DNA from: an uncultured Agrococcus sp.
GTDB taxonomy: Bacteria > Actinomycetota > Actinomycetes > Actinomycetales > Microbacteriaceae
Assembly (NCBI RefSeq): GCF_945915485.1
Contig: NZ_CAMEFJ010000016.1
Coordinates: 1 to 40,290 of the forward strand
Direction of reading: 5' to 3'
DNA: 40,290 nt
A program made the translations under genes and the position numbers. A model generated the notes under the pieces. That model searched no databases and was not told the origin of the DNA. It saw only the letters and a list, made by a program, of their open reading frames with translations. Of this stretch, positions 8,145-15,192 are shown one piece after another. Position 1 is the first letter of the stretch, and the number at the start of each line of letters is the position of its first letter.

Positions 8145-9638
8145 TTATTCCTGATTCGGGTGCTCGAGTGACTCACCCTCGGCAGCCCCGGCATCCTGCC
8201 GTGCGTACACCGCCGAGACCTTGCGGTACACGGGTGTGAACAGCGCAGCGGTTGCCGCGATCACCATGATGCAACCGGCTGCAAGGAACACCAGGGCGAT
8301 TCCGCGGGCATCCCCCGCCCCCAGCAACGGTTCGAGGATGCGCGCTCCACGCTCCCCACGCGCGAACGGGATGATCCACGCCTCCGCGATGGGGGCGATC
8401 AGGAACGCGGTGATGGGTGCGGCAGCAGCTTCGAAAGCCCCAGCGAATCCGAACACGCGACCCTGTCGTTCGAGCGGCACGACTCGCTGGATGATCGTCT
8501 GCTCGGCAGCCTCGATGGCCGGTACGAGCAGCATGTAGAACCAGATGCCGACGACGAGCAGCCATCCCCACTCGCGAATCGAGAACAGTGCACCGGTGAG
8601 CCCCATGACGATGACGACGAGCAGAAGCGTTCGCAGGGGGTTCTTCCCGAGCCCGAACTTGCCGACGAGCGCTCCTCCCACGAGGAATCCGGTTGCCGCG
8701 ACAGCGAACCACACACCCCACCACTGCACCGTGAACAGTTCGATGCCGTACGGATCCAGTAGTGCCATGTAGACGCCGCCGACGAAGTTGTTGAACGTCG
8801 AGAAGATGATGAGCGCGAAGAGGCCCGGAATCGCCATGACTGCGAGCCATGAGCCGCGGAGGTCGAAGCCGCCGTGGGCATCCGTCGCGGCGGGGCGCAC
8901 CTCCTCCGGCATGCGCAGGAACAGCAGGTGGAAGAACACGATCGCGGTGAGCACAATGGCGATGATGACGGTCGGCCCCATGCCGAGCAGCCCGATCGAC
9001 AGCCCCGAGAACACGCTCGTGACGATGAAGGCGAGACCCTGCACCATGCCGACGTAGCCGTTCGCGTTCGCGCGTGTGTCTGGGTCGATCAGGATCGTGA
9101 CGACCGTCGAGAGCGCAACGTTGCGCATGTTCTCCACGACCGCGCCGATGAGCGCGGTGATCGAGAAGAGCCAGAACCACGGCTGCCGAATCTCGAGCAT
9201 CGCCTCGATCGACGTCAGGAAGAACACGATCCCCGCCAGCGTGAACATCACGAGGGTGAATCCGCCCGCGAACCGCATCACGCTCAGCTTGCGGAATCTA
9301 TCGACGAATGTGCCGAAGCTGATGCTGGTGAGCGCGATCAGCAACATGAAAGCGCCACCGATCACGCCGGTTGCGATGACGTTACGCGTCTCGTCGTAGA
9401 TCCAGAACGTGATCGCGAACCACAGGTAACTCGTCGTGACGTTTGCGAAAGCCGTGTTCACGAGGATGCTCGCGAACGTTCGGTGGCGAGCTTTCGCCGG
9501 TCGCGCCGAGCTGTCGACGGCAGACGGATCGACCAGGTCGGCCGAATCCGCGGTGGGGAGCGGCCCCGTGGGGACCGGCCCGCTCGGCAGCTGCCCGGCA
9601 GGGTCGAAGTCTGGCCCCTGCACCGGTTCGTCACGCAC
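8145..9638 (-). CDS. MFS transporter, EntS/MFS_3-like exporter
   Basis: A roughly 497-residue inner-membrane protein with about 12 hydrophobic segments. It starts with a 50-residue hydrophilic, proline-rich tail, then FASILVNTAFANVTTSYLWF as the first segment. The conserved loop-2 motif FGTFVDRFRKLSVM identifies the major facilitator family, and VEAA-like residues in the central loop with a late FGFAGAFEAAAAPI resemble enterobactin-exporter-like drug or siderophore efflux proteins. I choose GTG 9638 because TACGAT lies 6 bases before it; a TTG at 9668 would add 10 residues but has no ribosome site. The substrate is unknown. Confidence 0.85.
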   Translation of the reverse strand: MRDEPVQGPDFDPAGQLPSGPVPTGPLPTADSADLVDPSAVDSSARPAKARHRTFASILVNTAFANVTTSYLWFAITFWIYDETRNVIATGVIGGAFMLLIALTSISFGTFVDRFRKLSVMRFAGGFTLVMFTLAGIVFFLTSIEAMLEIRQPWFWLFSITALIGAVVENMRNVALSTVVTILIDPDTRANANGYVGMVQGLAFIVTSVFSGLSIGLLGMGPTVIIAIVLTAIVFFHLLFLRMPEEVRPAATDAHGGFDLRGSWLAVMAIPGLFALIIFSTFNNFVGGVYMALLDPYGIELFTVQWWGVWFAVAATGFLVGGALVGKFGLGKNPLRTLLLVVIVMGLTGALFSIREWGWLLVVGIWFYMLLVPAIEAAEQTIIQRVVPLERQGRVFGFAGAFEAAAAPITAFLIAPIAEAWIIPFARGERGARILEPLLGAGDARGIALVFLAAGCIMVIAATAALFTPVYRKVSAVYARQDAGAAEGESLEHPNQE

Positions 9639-9644
9639 GTGCAG

Positions 9645-9650
9645 ATCGTA
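9645..9650 (-). promoter_or_regulatory. Leaderless-type -10 element of the MFS gene
   Basis: TACGAT, then CTGCAC, then GTG on the minus strand. It fits TANNNT-N6-start and is the main reason to prefer the GTG at 9638. Confidence 0.45.
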
Positions 9651-9775
9651 CTGCTGTGGGGTCGGCAAGCGAAAGAGCGAACGTGCACGGCGCCGCGCTC
9701 CGCTCGATCAGACGATGTCGCCGTATGGGCGCAGAGTGGGGCGATCGGCTGCCGCCACCAACGGATGCCGTGCGT

Positions 9776-10315
9776 CTAGCGAAGGGCGCCCAGGTGGGCG
9801 AGCGCAGCACGGATCAGTGAGCCGCGGCCGCCCTCCATCTCCTCTGCGATCAGCTCGCTCGCGGCGGCCTCCGGTGTCAGCCAGGTGAGCTCGAGGGCAT
9901 CCTGTCGCGGTAGGCAGTCCCCGCCAACTGGCACGACGTAGCAGAGCGAGACGGCGTGCTGTCGATCGTCGGTGTACAGCCCTCCGTTCGGCAGCGGAAA
10001 ATACTCCGCGACCTGGAACGGCACCGGTGACGCCGGCATCTGCGGGATGGCCATGGGGCCGAGGTCCTTCTCCAGGTGCCGCTCGAGCGCATCCCGCACG
10101 CTCTCTCCGTACATGACCCTTCCGCTCACGATCAGCCTCGTGATCTCACCGGCGTCGTTCGCTCGCAACAGCGTACCGACCGCGGTGACCTGCCCGACGG
10201 CGTCGATACGGATCGGCACGGCCTCGACGTACAGGATGGGCAGCTTGCGTCTGGCCTCGTAAAGGTCGTCTTCACTCAGCCAGCCGGGGTTGGGGTCTGG
10301 TGTACGCACTGCCAT
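9776..10315 (-). CDS. NUDIX-fold protein with degenerate Nudix box (DUF4916-like)
   Basis: A 179-residue cytosolic protein. GRVMYGESVRDALERHLEKD (about residues 85-104) has the spacing of a Nudix box, but the invariant RE and EE pairs are replaced by RH and EKD, so pyrophosphohydrolase activity is doubtful. The flanks YVEAVPIRIDAVGQVTAVGTL and QDALELTWLTPEA are typical of the actinobacterial DUF4916/NUDIX family. ATG 10315 has no Shine-Dalgarno; CAGAAT lies 6 bases upstream, again a leaderless arrangement. It is upstream of the MFS gene on the same strand with a 137-bp gap. Confidence 0.8.
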   Translation of the reverse strand: MAVRTPDPNPGWLSEDDLYEARRKLPILYVEAVPIRIDAVGQVTAVGTLLRANDAGEITRLIVSGRVMYGESVRDALERHLEKDLGPMAIPQMPASPVPFQVAEYFPLPNGGLYTDDRQHAVSLCYVVPVGGDCLPRQDALELTWLTPEAAASELIAEEMEGGRGSLIRAALAHLGALR

Positions 10316-10589
10316 GCGACCATTCTGCCGCAGGGGTCGTGTTCCGCAATGCTCCCGTTCCCTCGCGTCGTGCCTCCCGGCTGCTCGGGGTCCAGAGACT
10401 CGCAGCCCTTTTGGCGCTCCAACCTCTCGGCTCGCCGCCCGCCGTGCTGGGGTTAGAATCTCGGTCGCGGAGCGAGTGCCAACCCTGCATACGGGTTAGC
10501 TCTCCGAATAGACCGATTTTTTGATCCCGACCTCGAACCGGTAGCCTCACCGAAGTCTGCCACGATGGGATGCGAGTGAAGGGGGCCCG
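10316..10589. other. Divergent intergenic region with a + strand terminator but no + strand gene
   Basis: This 274-bp gap separates the NUDIX gene from the esterase. No coding sequence is convincing. It contains a strong hairpin followed by six T on the + strand (listed separately), although no + strand gene lies upstream of it. Either a small RNA is made from about 10330-10520 or the esterase has a terminator-bearing leader. Confidence 0.5.
10461..10522 (+). terminator. Three-tier hairpin plus T6; candidate sRNA terminator or attenuator
   Basis: TCGGTC (10461-10466) pairs with GACCGA (10511-10516), GGAG (10469-10472) with CTCC (10502-10505), and AACCC (10481-10485) with GGGTT (10493-10497); TTTTTT follows at 10517-10522. 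This is a textbook intrinsic terminator reading on the + strand, 68 bases before the esterase start. Confidence 0.65.
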
Positions 10590-11231
10590 ATGGTCGAGAT
10601 CGAACCCGGTGCTGTGCTGTGGCGGGATGCGGAAACGGGCCGAGAGGGCTCGCCGCTGCTCGTGGTCATGCACGGATTCGGCAGCAACGAAGCCGATCTG
10701 TTCTCGTTGGCTCCCGCCATCCCGGGGCGGTTCACGGTCGCATCGCTGCGGGCGCCGTTCGTACTGCAGGACGGACTCGCGGGCATGCCGGGTGCGTACG
10801 CTTGGTTCGACATCGGCCAGGCCGAGGATCGCTCCAAGATCGACGCTTCGGTCGCTGCGGTCATCGCATGGCTGGACGACCTCGAAGGGTTCTCCTCGAT
10901 CGGGTTGATGGGCTTCTCGCAGGGCGGCGTCATGTCACTGCAGTTGGCGAGAACGCAGCCGGAACGCTTCGCATACCTCGTGCAGTTGAGCGGGTTCACG
11001 CACCCCGCCCCGCACGATGGCGACAGCGCGCTCGAGACGTTGGAGCCGCGCGTCCCGGCATTCCAGGCGTGGGGAACTCATGATCCGATCATCCCGCAGC
11101 GAGCGACAGAGTTGACCCGTGAGTGGATGGCCGCGCACCTCGACACGGAAGCCCACGGTTACGACATGGAGCACGCGGTGGTTCCGGAGGAGATCTCCGA
11201 CATCGTCGCGTTCCTCGAGCGCGTCGTGTAG
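10590..11231 (+). CDS. Phospholipase/carboxylesterase-family alpha/beta hydrolase
   Basis: A 213-residue serine hydrolase. LLVVMHGFGSNEADLF supplies the oxyanion region, LMGFSQGGVMSLQLA holds the G-x-S-x-G nucleophile, WGTHDPIIP carries the catalytic aspartate and YDMEHAVVPEE the histidine. Length and motif spacing match small bacterial carboxylesterases of the acyl-protein-thioesterase family; the physiological ester is unknown. ATG 10590 has GAAGGGGG 5-6 bases upstream. The gene is monocistronic, preceded by a terminator-like hairpin and followed by family-2 repeat B. Confidence 0.88.
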   Translation: MVEIEPGAVLWRDAETGREGSPLLVVMHGFGSNEADLFSLAPAIPGRFTVASLRAPFVLQDGLAGMPGAYAWFDIGQAEDRSKIDASVAAVIAWLDDLEGFSSIGLMGFSQGGVMSLQLARTQPERFAYLVQLSGFTHPAPHDGDSALETLEPRVPAFQAWGTHDPIIPQRATELTREWMAAHLDTEAHGYDMEHAVVPEEISDIVAFLERVV

Positions 11232-11248
11232 CAGGCTGACCGTAGATC

Positions 11249-11324
11249 GCGCTGAAAACCGACCTGCACAGCGACACCAACTGGATATTCCACTCGACCC
11301 ATCGCTACGGTGCACTTTTCAGCG
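11249..11324. repeat. 76-bp palindromic element, family 2, copy B (convergent gap)
   Basis: Read on the minus strand it starts CGCTGAAAAGTGCA and ends GTTTTCAGCGC, the same ends as the copy at 2678-2754, and shares internal GGGTCG and TATCCA blocks at nearly the same distances. Like copy A it lies between the ends of two convergent genes. Confidence 0.75.
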
Positions 11325-11356
11325 ATAACTTCTCGGACGGCTGCCGACAACCGCTG

Positions 11357-12037
11357 TCATCGGCGGCGCTTGGGTCGCGAGGGCTTCCGCCGCGGACCAC
11401 GCTGTCGGGAGGGGCCCGCTGTACGCTTCACCGCCGGCTTCTGCTGCTTCGGGCGGTCCTTGAGTCTGTCGACGACCGGCTCGGCATCAACACCGTCGCT
11501 GCCCCGTGATGACGTGGCGCGTCTGCCTCTCGTGATGCCCACGAAGTCCTGGATGTCATCGTCATCACGGTCGCGCAACCATACGAGCGCGACTTCGTAG
11601 CCGCGTGCGTCGACGACGGGGCGGGCGATGGCATCTTTGCGGCCGTACAGCCGGGCGACCGACATCGGCAGAATGGCTATGCCCGCTCCCGTTGCGGCAA
11701 CCGCGACGGCGTCTTCTGCTGAGAGCGCGTCGATATCGAGCAGGTGCTCGCCGTCGAGGTCGGCGAGGCTGATCTCGTCGAACGCCTCGATGGGATGGTC
11801 GCGCACCGCGACCGCGACCGCACGCTCCTCGAACAGGCGCACCCGATGGAGCCGAGCATCCGTCGTTTCGCCGCGTACGATCGCGAGATCGACATCGCCC
11901 GCGATCACTGCGTCGAACTGCTCTGACTCGGGCACCCGCTGCTGGTCGAGAGGCGCTTCGGGGTGGCGTTCTTCCCAGACCGTGAACCAGCGCGATGGGT
12001 TCACGCCCTCGACGTAGCGGATGCGCAGTGCTGCCAT
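11357..12037 (-). CDS. LysR-type substrate-binding domain protein lacking the HTH, with basic tail
   Basis: 226 residues. Residues 1-150 resemble the periplasmic-binding fold of LysR regulators: LRIRYVEGVNPSRWFTVWEE, VIAGDVDLAIVRGE, EERAVAVAVRDHPIEAFDEI and AVAATGAGIAILPMSVARLY. The usual N-terminal winged helix is absent and no upstream frame encodes it. The last 60 residues are strongly basic (KDRPKQQKPAVKRTAGPSRQ, RRKPSRPKRRR), which could contact nucleic acid. TACGCT sits 6 bases before ATG 12037, so the mRNA is probably leaderless. It is divergent from the ArsR-SulP operon with 71 bases between starts. Role unknown. Confidence 0.78.
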   Translation of the reverse strand: MAALRIRYVEGVNPSRWFTVWEERHPEAPLDQQRVPESEQFDAVIAGDVDLAIVRGETTDARLHRVRLFEERAVAVAVRDHPIEAFDEISLADLDGEHLLDIDALSAEDAVAVAATGAGIAILPMSVARLYGRKDAIARPVVDARGYEVALVWLRDRDDDDIQDFVGITRGRRATSSRGSDGVDAEPVVDRLKDRPKQQKPAVKRTAGPSRQRGPRRKPSRPKRRR

Positions 12038-12043
12038 GCGAAA

Positions 12044-12049
12044 AGCGTA
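12044..12049 (-). promoter_or_regulatory. Leaderless-type -10 element of the LysR-like gene
   Basis: TACGCT followed by TTTCGC and ATG on the minus strand. The same block, with one base changed in the hexamer, precedes the GTG of the beta-phosphoglucomutase gene at 33189. Confidence 0.5.
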
Positions 12050-12093
12050 GCGAGTCGGTGCGGGTTCGTCGGTACCGCCAAGTGCTCCTCCGA

Positions 12094-12110
12094 TATGATG
12101 AATTCATCAT
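12094..12110. promoter_or_regulatory. ArsR operator overlapping -10 and start codon
   Basis: A perfect 16-bp palindrome, ATGATGAATTCATCAT (12095-12110), overlaps a -10 TATGAT (12094-12099) and the first two bases of the arsR-family start codon. A repressor bound here would block RNA polymerase, fitting ArsR autoregulation. The short distance to the ATG suggests a leaderless or nearly leaderless mRNA. Confidence 0.65.
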
Positions 12111-12477
12111 GCTGCCAAGTCATAAACGCTGGCCGCTCTACGAGGTCAAGGCGAACCTGTTCAAGGGACTGTCGCATCCCGCGCGCATACGGGTGCTCGA
12201 ACTGCTCGCGGAGTCGGGGGAGCTCACCGTTTCGCGGCTCATCGAAGAGACCGGGCTCGAAGCCTCGCATCTCTCTCAGCACCTTGCCGTGCTCCGCAGG
12301 CACAAGCTCGTCGCCTCCGAGCGCAGGGGCAGCCACGTGTTCTACCACCTCGCGCATCCCGATGTCGCCGAGATGCTTGCGGTCGCCAGACGGCTGCTGA
12401 TCGAGACGCTCGCCTCCAGCGGTGTGATGCTCGAGGGCGCCAGGGATCTTCCCGAGATCTCCAGGGCCTCCCAGTGA
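12109..12477 (+). CDS. ArsR/SmtB-family transcriptional repressor
   Basis: A 122-residue winged-helix regulator: LFKGLSHPARIRVLELLAES is helix 1-2, LTVSRLIEETGLEASHLSQH the recognition helices and LVASERRGSHVFYHLAHPDV the beta wing. It has no cysteines at all, so the classic CxC metal site of ArsR/SmtB is missing; the signal is probably not a metal bound that way. The perfect palindrome over its start codon is the likely operator. Its stop overlaps the GTG of the SulP transporter (GTGA), so the two are translationally coupled and it probably controls that transporter. Confidence 0.88.
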   Translation: MLPSHKRWPLYEVKANLFKGLSHPARIRVLELLAESGELTVSRLIEETGLEASHLSQHLAVLRRHKLVASERRGSHVFYHLAHPDVAEMLAVARRLLIETLASSGVMLEGARDLPEISRASQ

Positions 12478-14174
12478 CGCAGAACGCTGCAGGCCCGGGC
12501 AAAGCAGTTCACGGGGGCGGTTTGGCCAAGATGCGCCGACGTATCGCGAAGCTGCTGCCGTCGGTCGGCGACTACCGAAACTTCAGGCGCAGTTGGAAGG
12601 GCGACCTCGTCGCGGGCGTGACCGTCGGCGTCGTCGCGCTGCCGCTCGCGCTCGGGTTCGGCGTCAGCTCCGGCCTCACCCCCGCCGAGGGACTCGTCAC
12701 CGCGATCGTCGCCGGATTCGTCGCGGCGGTGTTCGGCGGCTCGAACGTACAGGTGTCCGGGCCGACCGGCGCAATGGCCGTCATCCTGCTGCCGATCGTC
12801 GCCTCGCACGGTTCCGGCACCGTGGCGACGGTCGCGATCCTCGCCGGGCTCATGGTGCTGCTCGGCGGCGCGATCGGGCTGGGCAGAGCGGTCAGTGTCA
12901 TCCCGTGGCCCGTCATCGAGGGGTTCACGCTCGGCATAGCGGTCATCATCGGGCTGCAGCAGATTCCCCTGCTCGCTCAGTCGGGCGGCGTCGGTGATGC
13001 CCCTCACTCGTCGAACGCGATCGTAGCCGCGGTCGAGTCCGTCATGCGGGCCGACCCGGTCTATCTGCTCTGGGCCGCCGGCGCAGCGGCGATCGTCATA
13101 GCGTCCATGCTGCTCGTCGAACGCATCAACCCGATGATTCCCGGCTCGCTCATCGGTATCGCCATCGCGACAGTGCTCGCGGTACTCATTCCGAATCCGT
13201 TGGCCATCATCGGCGCGATCCCCAACTCGTTGCCTGCGCCGAGCATCCCGGAGATCTCCCCCGACGGCCTCGCTCCACTCATCGGGCCCGCTGCTGCGGT
13301 GGCAGCCCTTGCCGCGGTCGAATCGCTGCTGTCGGCACGAGTCGCGGCAACGCTCGCCGACACCGGCCGCTACCAGCCCGATCGAGAACTCGTCGGGCAG
13401 GGCCTCGCTTCCATCGGATCGGGGCTCTTCGGCGGGATGCCCGCAACCGGAGCCATCGCTCGCACCGCCGTGAACGTCCGCTCGGGCGGCCGGTCACGTG
13501 TATCGGCGATCGTGCACGCTGTGGTGCTGTTGCTCGTCGTCCTACTGATCTCGAAGCCGATCGAGCTCGTCCCGCTCGCCGCGCTGGGCGGTGTGCTGCT
13601 GCTGACCGCCTGGCGCATGGTCAGCCGCGCGACGGTCATGTCGGTCATGCGGTCAACGAAAGCGGATGCACTCGCGTTCGTGCTCACCGCCATCGTGACG
13701 GTCTCGTTCGATCTGATCATCGCGGTCGGCATCGGCGTCCTCGTGGCGGGGTTCTTCACGGTACGGAATCTCGCCAAGCAGGCCCGCGCCGAACTCGAAA
13801 CCGTTCCGGGTCCATACGTCGAGGGCGACGAGGCCATAGCGGTCATCCGCATGGACGGACCCATCATCTTCGCTTCGGCCGATCGCATTCACGACATGGT
13901 GGTCGATGACACGAGCGAGCCCGTCGTGGTGATACTCCGCATGTCGAAGCTCGAACTGCTGGATGCGACGGGCGCGCACATCCTCTCGGAGATCGTCCGC
14001 GCTCTGGAGCGCCGCGGCATCACGGTGCTGATCAAGGGCATCCAGCCCAGGCACGAGGGGCTGATGCGAAGCGTCGGCGTCCTGCGCGCGCTGCGGCACC
14101 ACAAGCATCTTTTCACCGACCTGGATGCGGCGATCGAGCACGCACGCAGTCACGTGCGGCGGGCGCGAGAGTGA
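12474..14174 (+). CDS. SulP-family anion transporter with STAS domain
   Basis: A 566-residue inner-membrane protein with the SulP signature: GDLVAGVTVGVVALPLALGF near residue 43, VFGGSNVQVSGPTGAMAVIL near 85, and a loop VESLLSARVAATLADT followed by NRELVGQG-like ELVGQGLASIGSGLFGGMPA. About 10-14 hydrophobic segments reach residue 430, followed by a cytosolic STAS domain (about 445-560, IAVIRMDGPIIFASADRIHD and MSKLELLDATGAHILSEI). SulP proteins carry sulfate, bicarbonate or dicarboxylates; the anion cannot be told. It starts at GTG 12474 overlapping the arsR-type stop and ends before a perfect 17-bp inverted repeat. Confidence 0.92.
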   Translation: MTQNAAGPGKAVHGGGLAKMRRRIAKLLPSVGDYRNFRRSWKGDLVAGVTVGVVALPLALGFGVSSGLTPAEGLVTAIVAGFVAAVFGGSNVQVSGPTGAMAVILLPIVASHGSGTVATVAILAGLMVLLGGAIGLGRAVSVIPWPVIEGFTLGIAVIIGLQQIPLLAQSGGVGDAPHSSNAIVAAVESVMRADPVYLLWAAGAAAIVIASMLLVERINPMIPGSLIGIAIATVLAVLIPNPLAIIGAIPNSLPAPSIPEISPDGLAPLIGPAAAVAALAAVESLLSARVAATLADTGRYQPDRELVGQGLASIGSGLFGGMPATGAIARTAVNVRSGGRSRVSAIVHAVVLLLVVLLISKPIELVPLAALGGVLLLTAWRMVSRATVMSVMRSTKADALAFVLTAIVTVSFDLIIAVGIGVLVAGFFTVRNLAKQARAELETVPGPYVEGDEAIAVIRMDGPIIFASADRIHDMVVDDTSEPVVVILRMSKLELLDATGAHILSEIVRALERRGITVLIKGIQPRHEGLMRSVGVLRALRHHKHLFTDLDAAIEHARSHVRRARE

Positions 14175-14212
14175 CCTCCGTGTCGATTACAGCGCACGAA
14201 AACGGATCGAAC

Positions 14213-14273
14213 ACGAAAAACTGACGAATGGGTCAGTCTTTCGCGGGGATCGGCCGATTCGTCAGTTTTTCGT
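14213..14273. terminator. Perfect 17-bp inverted repeat between convergent genes
   Basis: ACGAAAAACTGACGAAT (14213-14229) is exactly complementary to 14257-14273, which contains TTTTT in its 3' arm. It lies 38 bases after the SulP stop and 44 bases from the end of the minus-strand epimerase gene, so it can serve as a bidirectional terminator. Confidence 0.7.
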
Positions 14274-14317
14274 AACACCGGGGCACAGCACCCGCTGGCT
14301 CCACGCACCGAGGCGAG

Positions 14318-15187
14318 TCAGTGCATGCGGATGGTCTCGGCCGACCGGAGACCGTCGCGCACGAAACGGTTCGCGTGCGCGGCCAGGTCATCCGAGTCCT
14401 CCCACAGATTCCGCCAGATGCCGAGCGATCGCGTGAGCGACTCATCGACCACGGTGCTGGAGAACGACTCGAACACGACCGGCCCGTCAAAACCGGACGA
14501 GACCAGCGCGCGGAACAGCGACCCGAAATCGACAGAACCCGACCCGAGATAGCCCCTGTGGCTCTCGCCGATGTGCACGTAGCGCAGCTCGTCGCCCAGA
14601 TCGGCAACCGGCTCGTACATCCCCGACTCCTCGATGTTCATGTGGTACGTGTCGAGGTGCAGGTGCACGTTGTCATGGCCGACGAGTTCCAGGAACCGCA
14701 GACCCTCACGGGCGGTGTTCATGATGTTGGTCTCGTAGCGGTTCACGATCTCGAGCGACAGGATCACGTTGCGCTCGGCCGCGTAGTCGCCCAGTCGACG
14801 CAGTGCCGCGGCAGAGTTCTCGCGGCTCGCATCGGAGGCGACCCTGTCGTATTTCTGCAGCGCAGAGTAGATCACACCGCACAGGTCCGTGCCGCCGACG
14901 TGCGCGACGATGTCGATCGCACGACGCAGAAGGTCCTCGCCCCGCTGCACGGTCGCGGGGTCCTCGCTCGAGAGGTCGGTGGCTGCGGTGAGCCCCAAGG
15001 ATGCGGTCATCTCGATGCCGGTCTCCTTCAGCACTCGCGCGGCGACGTGCTCATCGAACGAGAACGGATCCATGAGCGGCATCTCGATGAAATCGAACCC
15101 AGCTCGCTGCGTCCCCTCGATCGCGGTGCGAATGCCCGCCTCGTCGAACGACCCCGAGAACACGAATCCATGACAACCGATACGCAT
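14318..15187 (-). CDS. Ketose 3-epimerase (D-tagatose/L-ribulose 3-epimerase family)
   Basis: A 289-residue TIM barrel. The four metal ligands of Pseudomonas cichorii D-tagatose 3-epimerase (E152, D185, H211, E246) have exact counterparts at E146 (SLEIVNRYE), D179 (HLHLDTYHMN), H205 (RYVHIGESHRGYLGSG) and E240 (VVFESFSS), all shifted by six. This family interconverts ketoses at C3, for example L-xylulose and L-ribulose. ATG 15187 is preferred to GTG 15196 because GGAAGG lies 8 bases upstream of it. Last gene of the long leftward operon, 5 bases after the class II aldolase. An erythrulose-phosphate isomerase role is the main alternative. Confidence 0.85.
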   Translation of the reverse strand: MRIGCHGFVFSGSFDEAGIRTAIEGTQRAGFDFIEMPLMDPFSFDEHVAARVLKETGIEMTASLGLTAATDLSSEDPATVQRGEDLLRRAIDIVAHVGGTDLCGVIYSALQKYDRVASDASRENSAAALRRLGDYAAERNVILSLEIVNRYETNIMNTAREGLRFLELVGHDNVHLHLDTYHMNIEESGMYEPVADLGDELRYVHIGESHRGYLGSGSVDFGSLFRALVSSGFDGPVVFESFSSTVVDESLTRSLGIWRNLWEDSDDLAAHANRFVRDGLRSAETIRMH

Positions 15188-15192
15188 AGCGG

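Noticed and set aside
10441-10522. tRNA or SAM-riboswitch resemblance (GGTTAGAATC, GAGTGCC)
   Set aside because: No acceptor stem, anticodon arm or full riboswitch core can be folded; the structure is better explained as a terminator.
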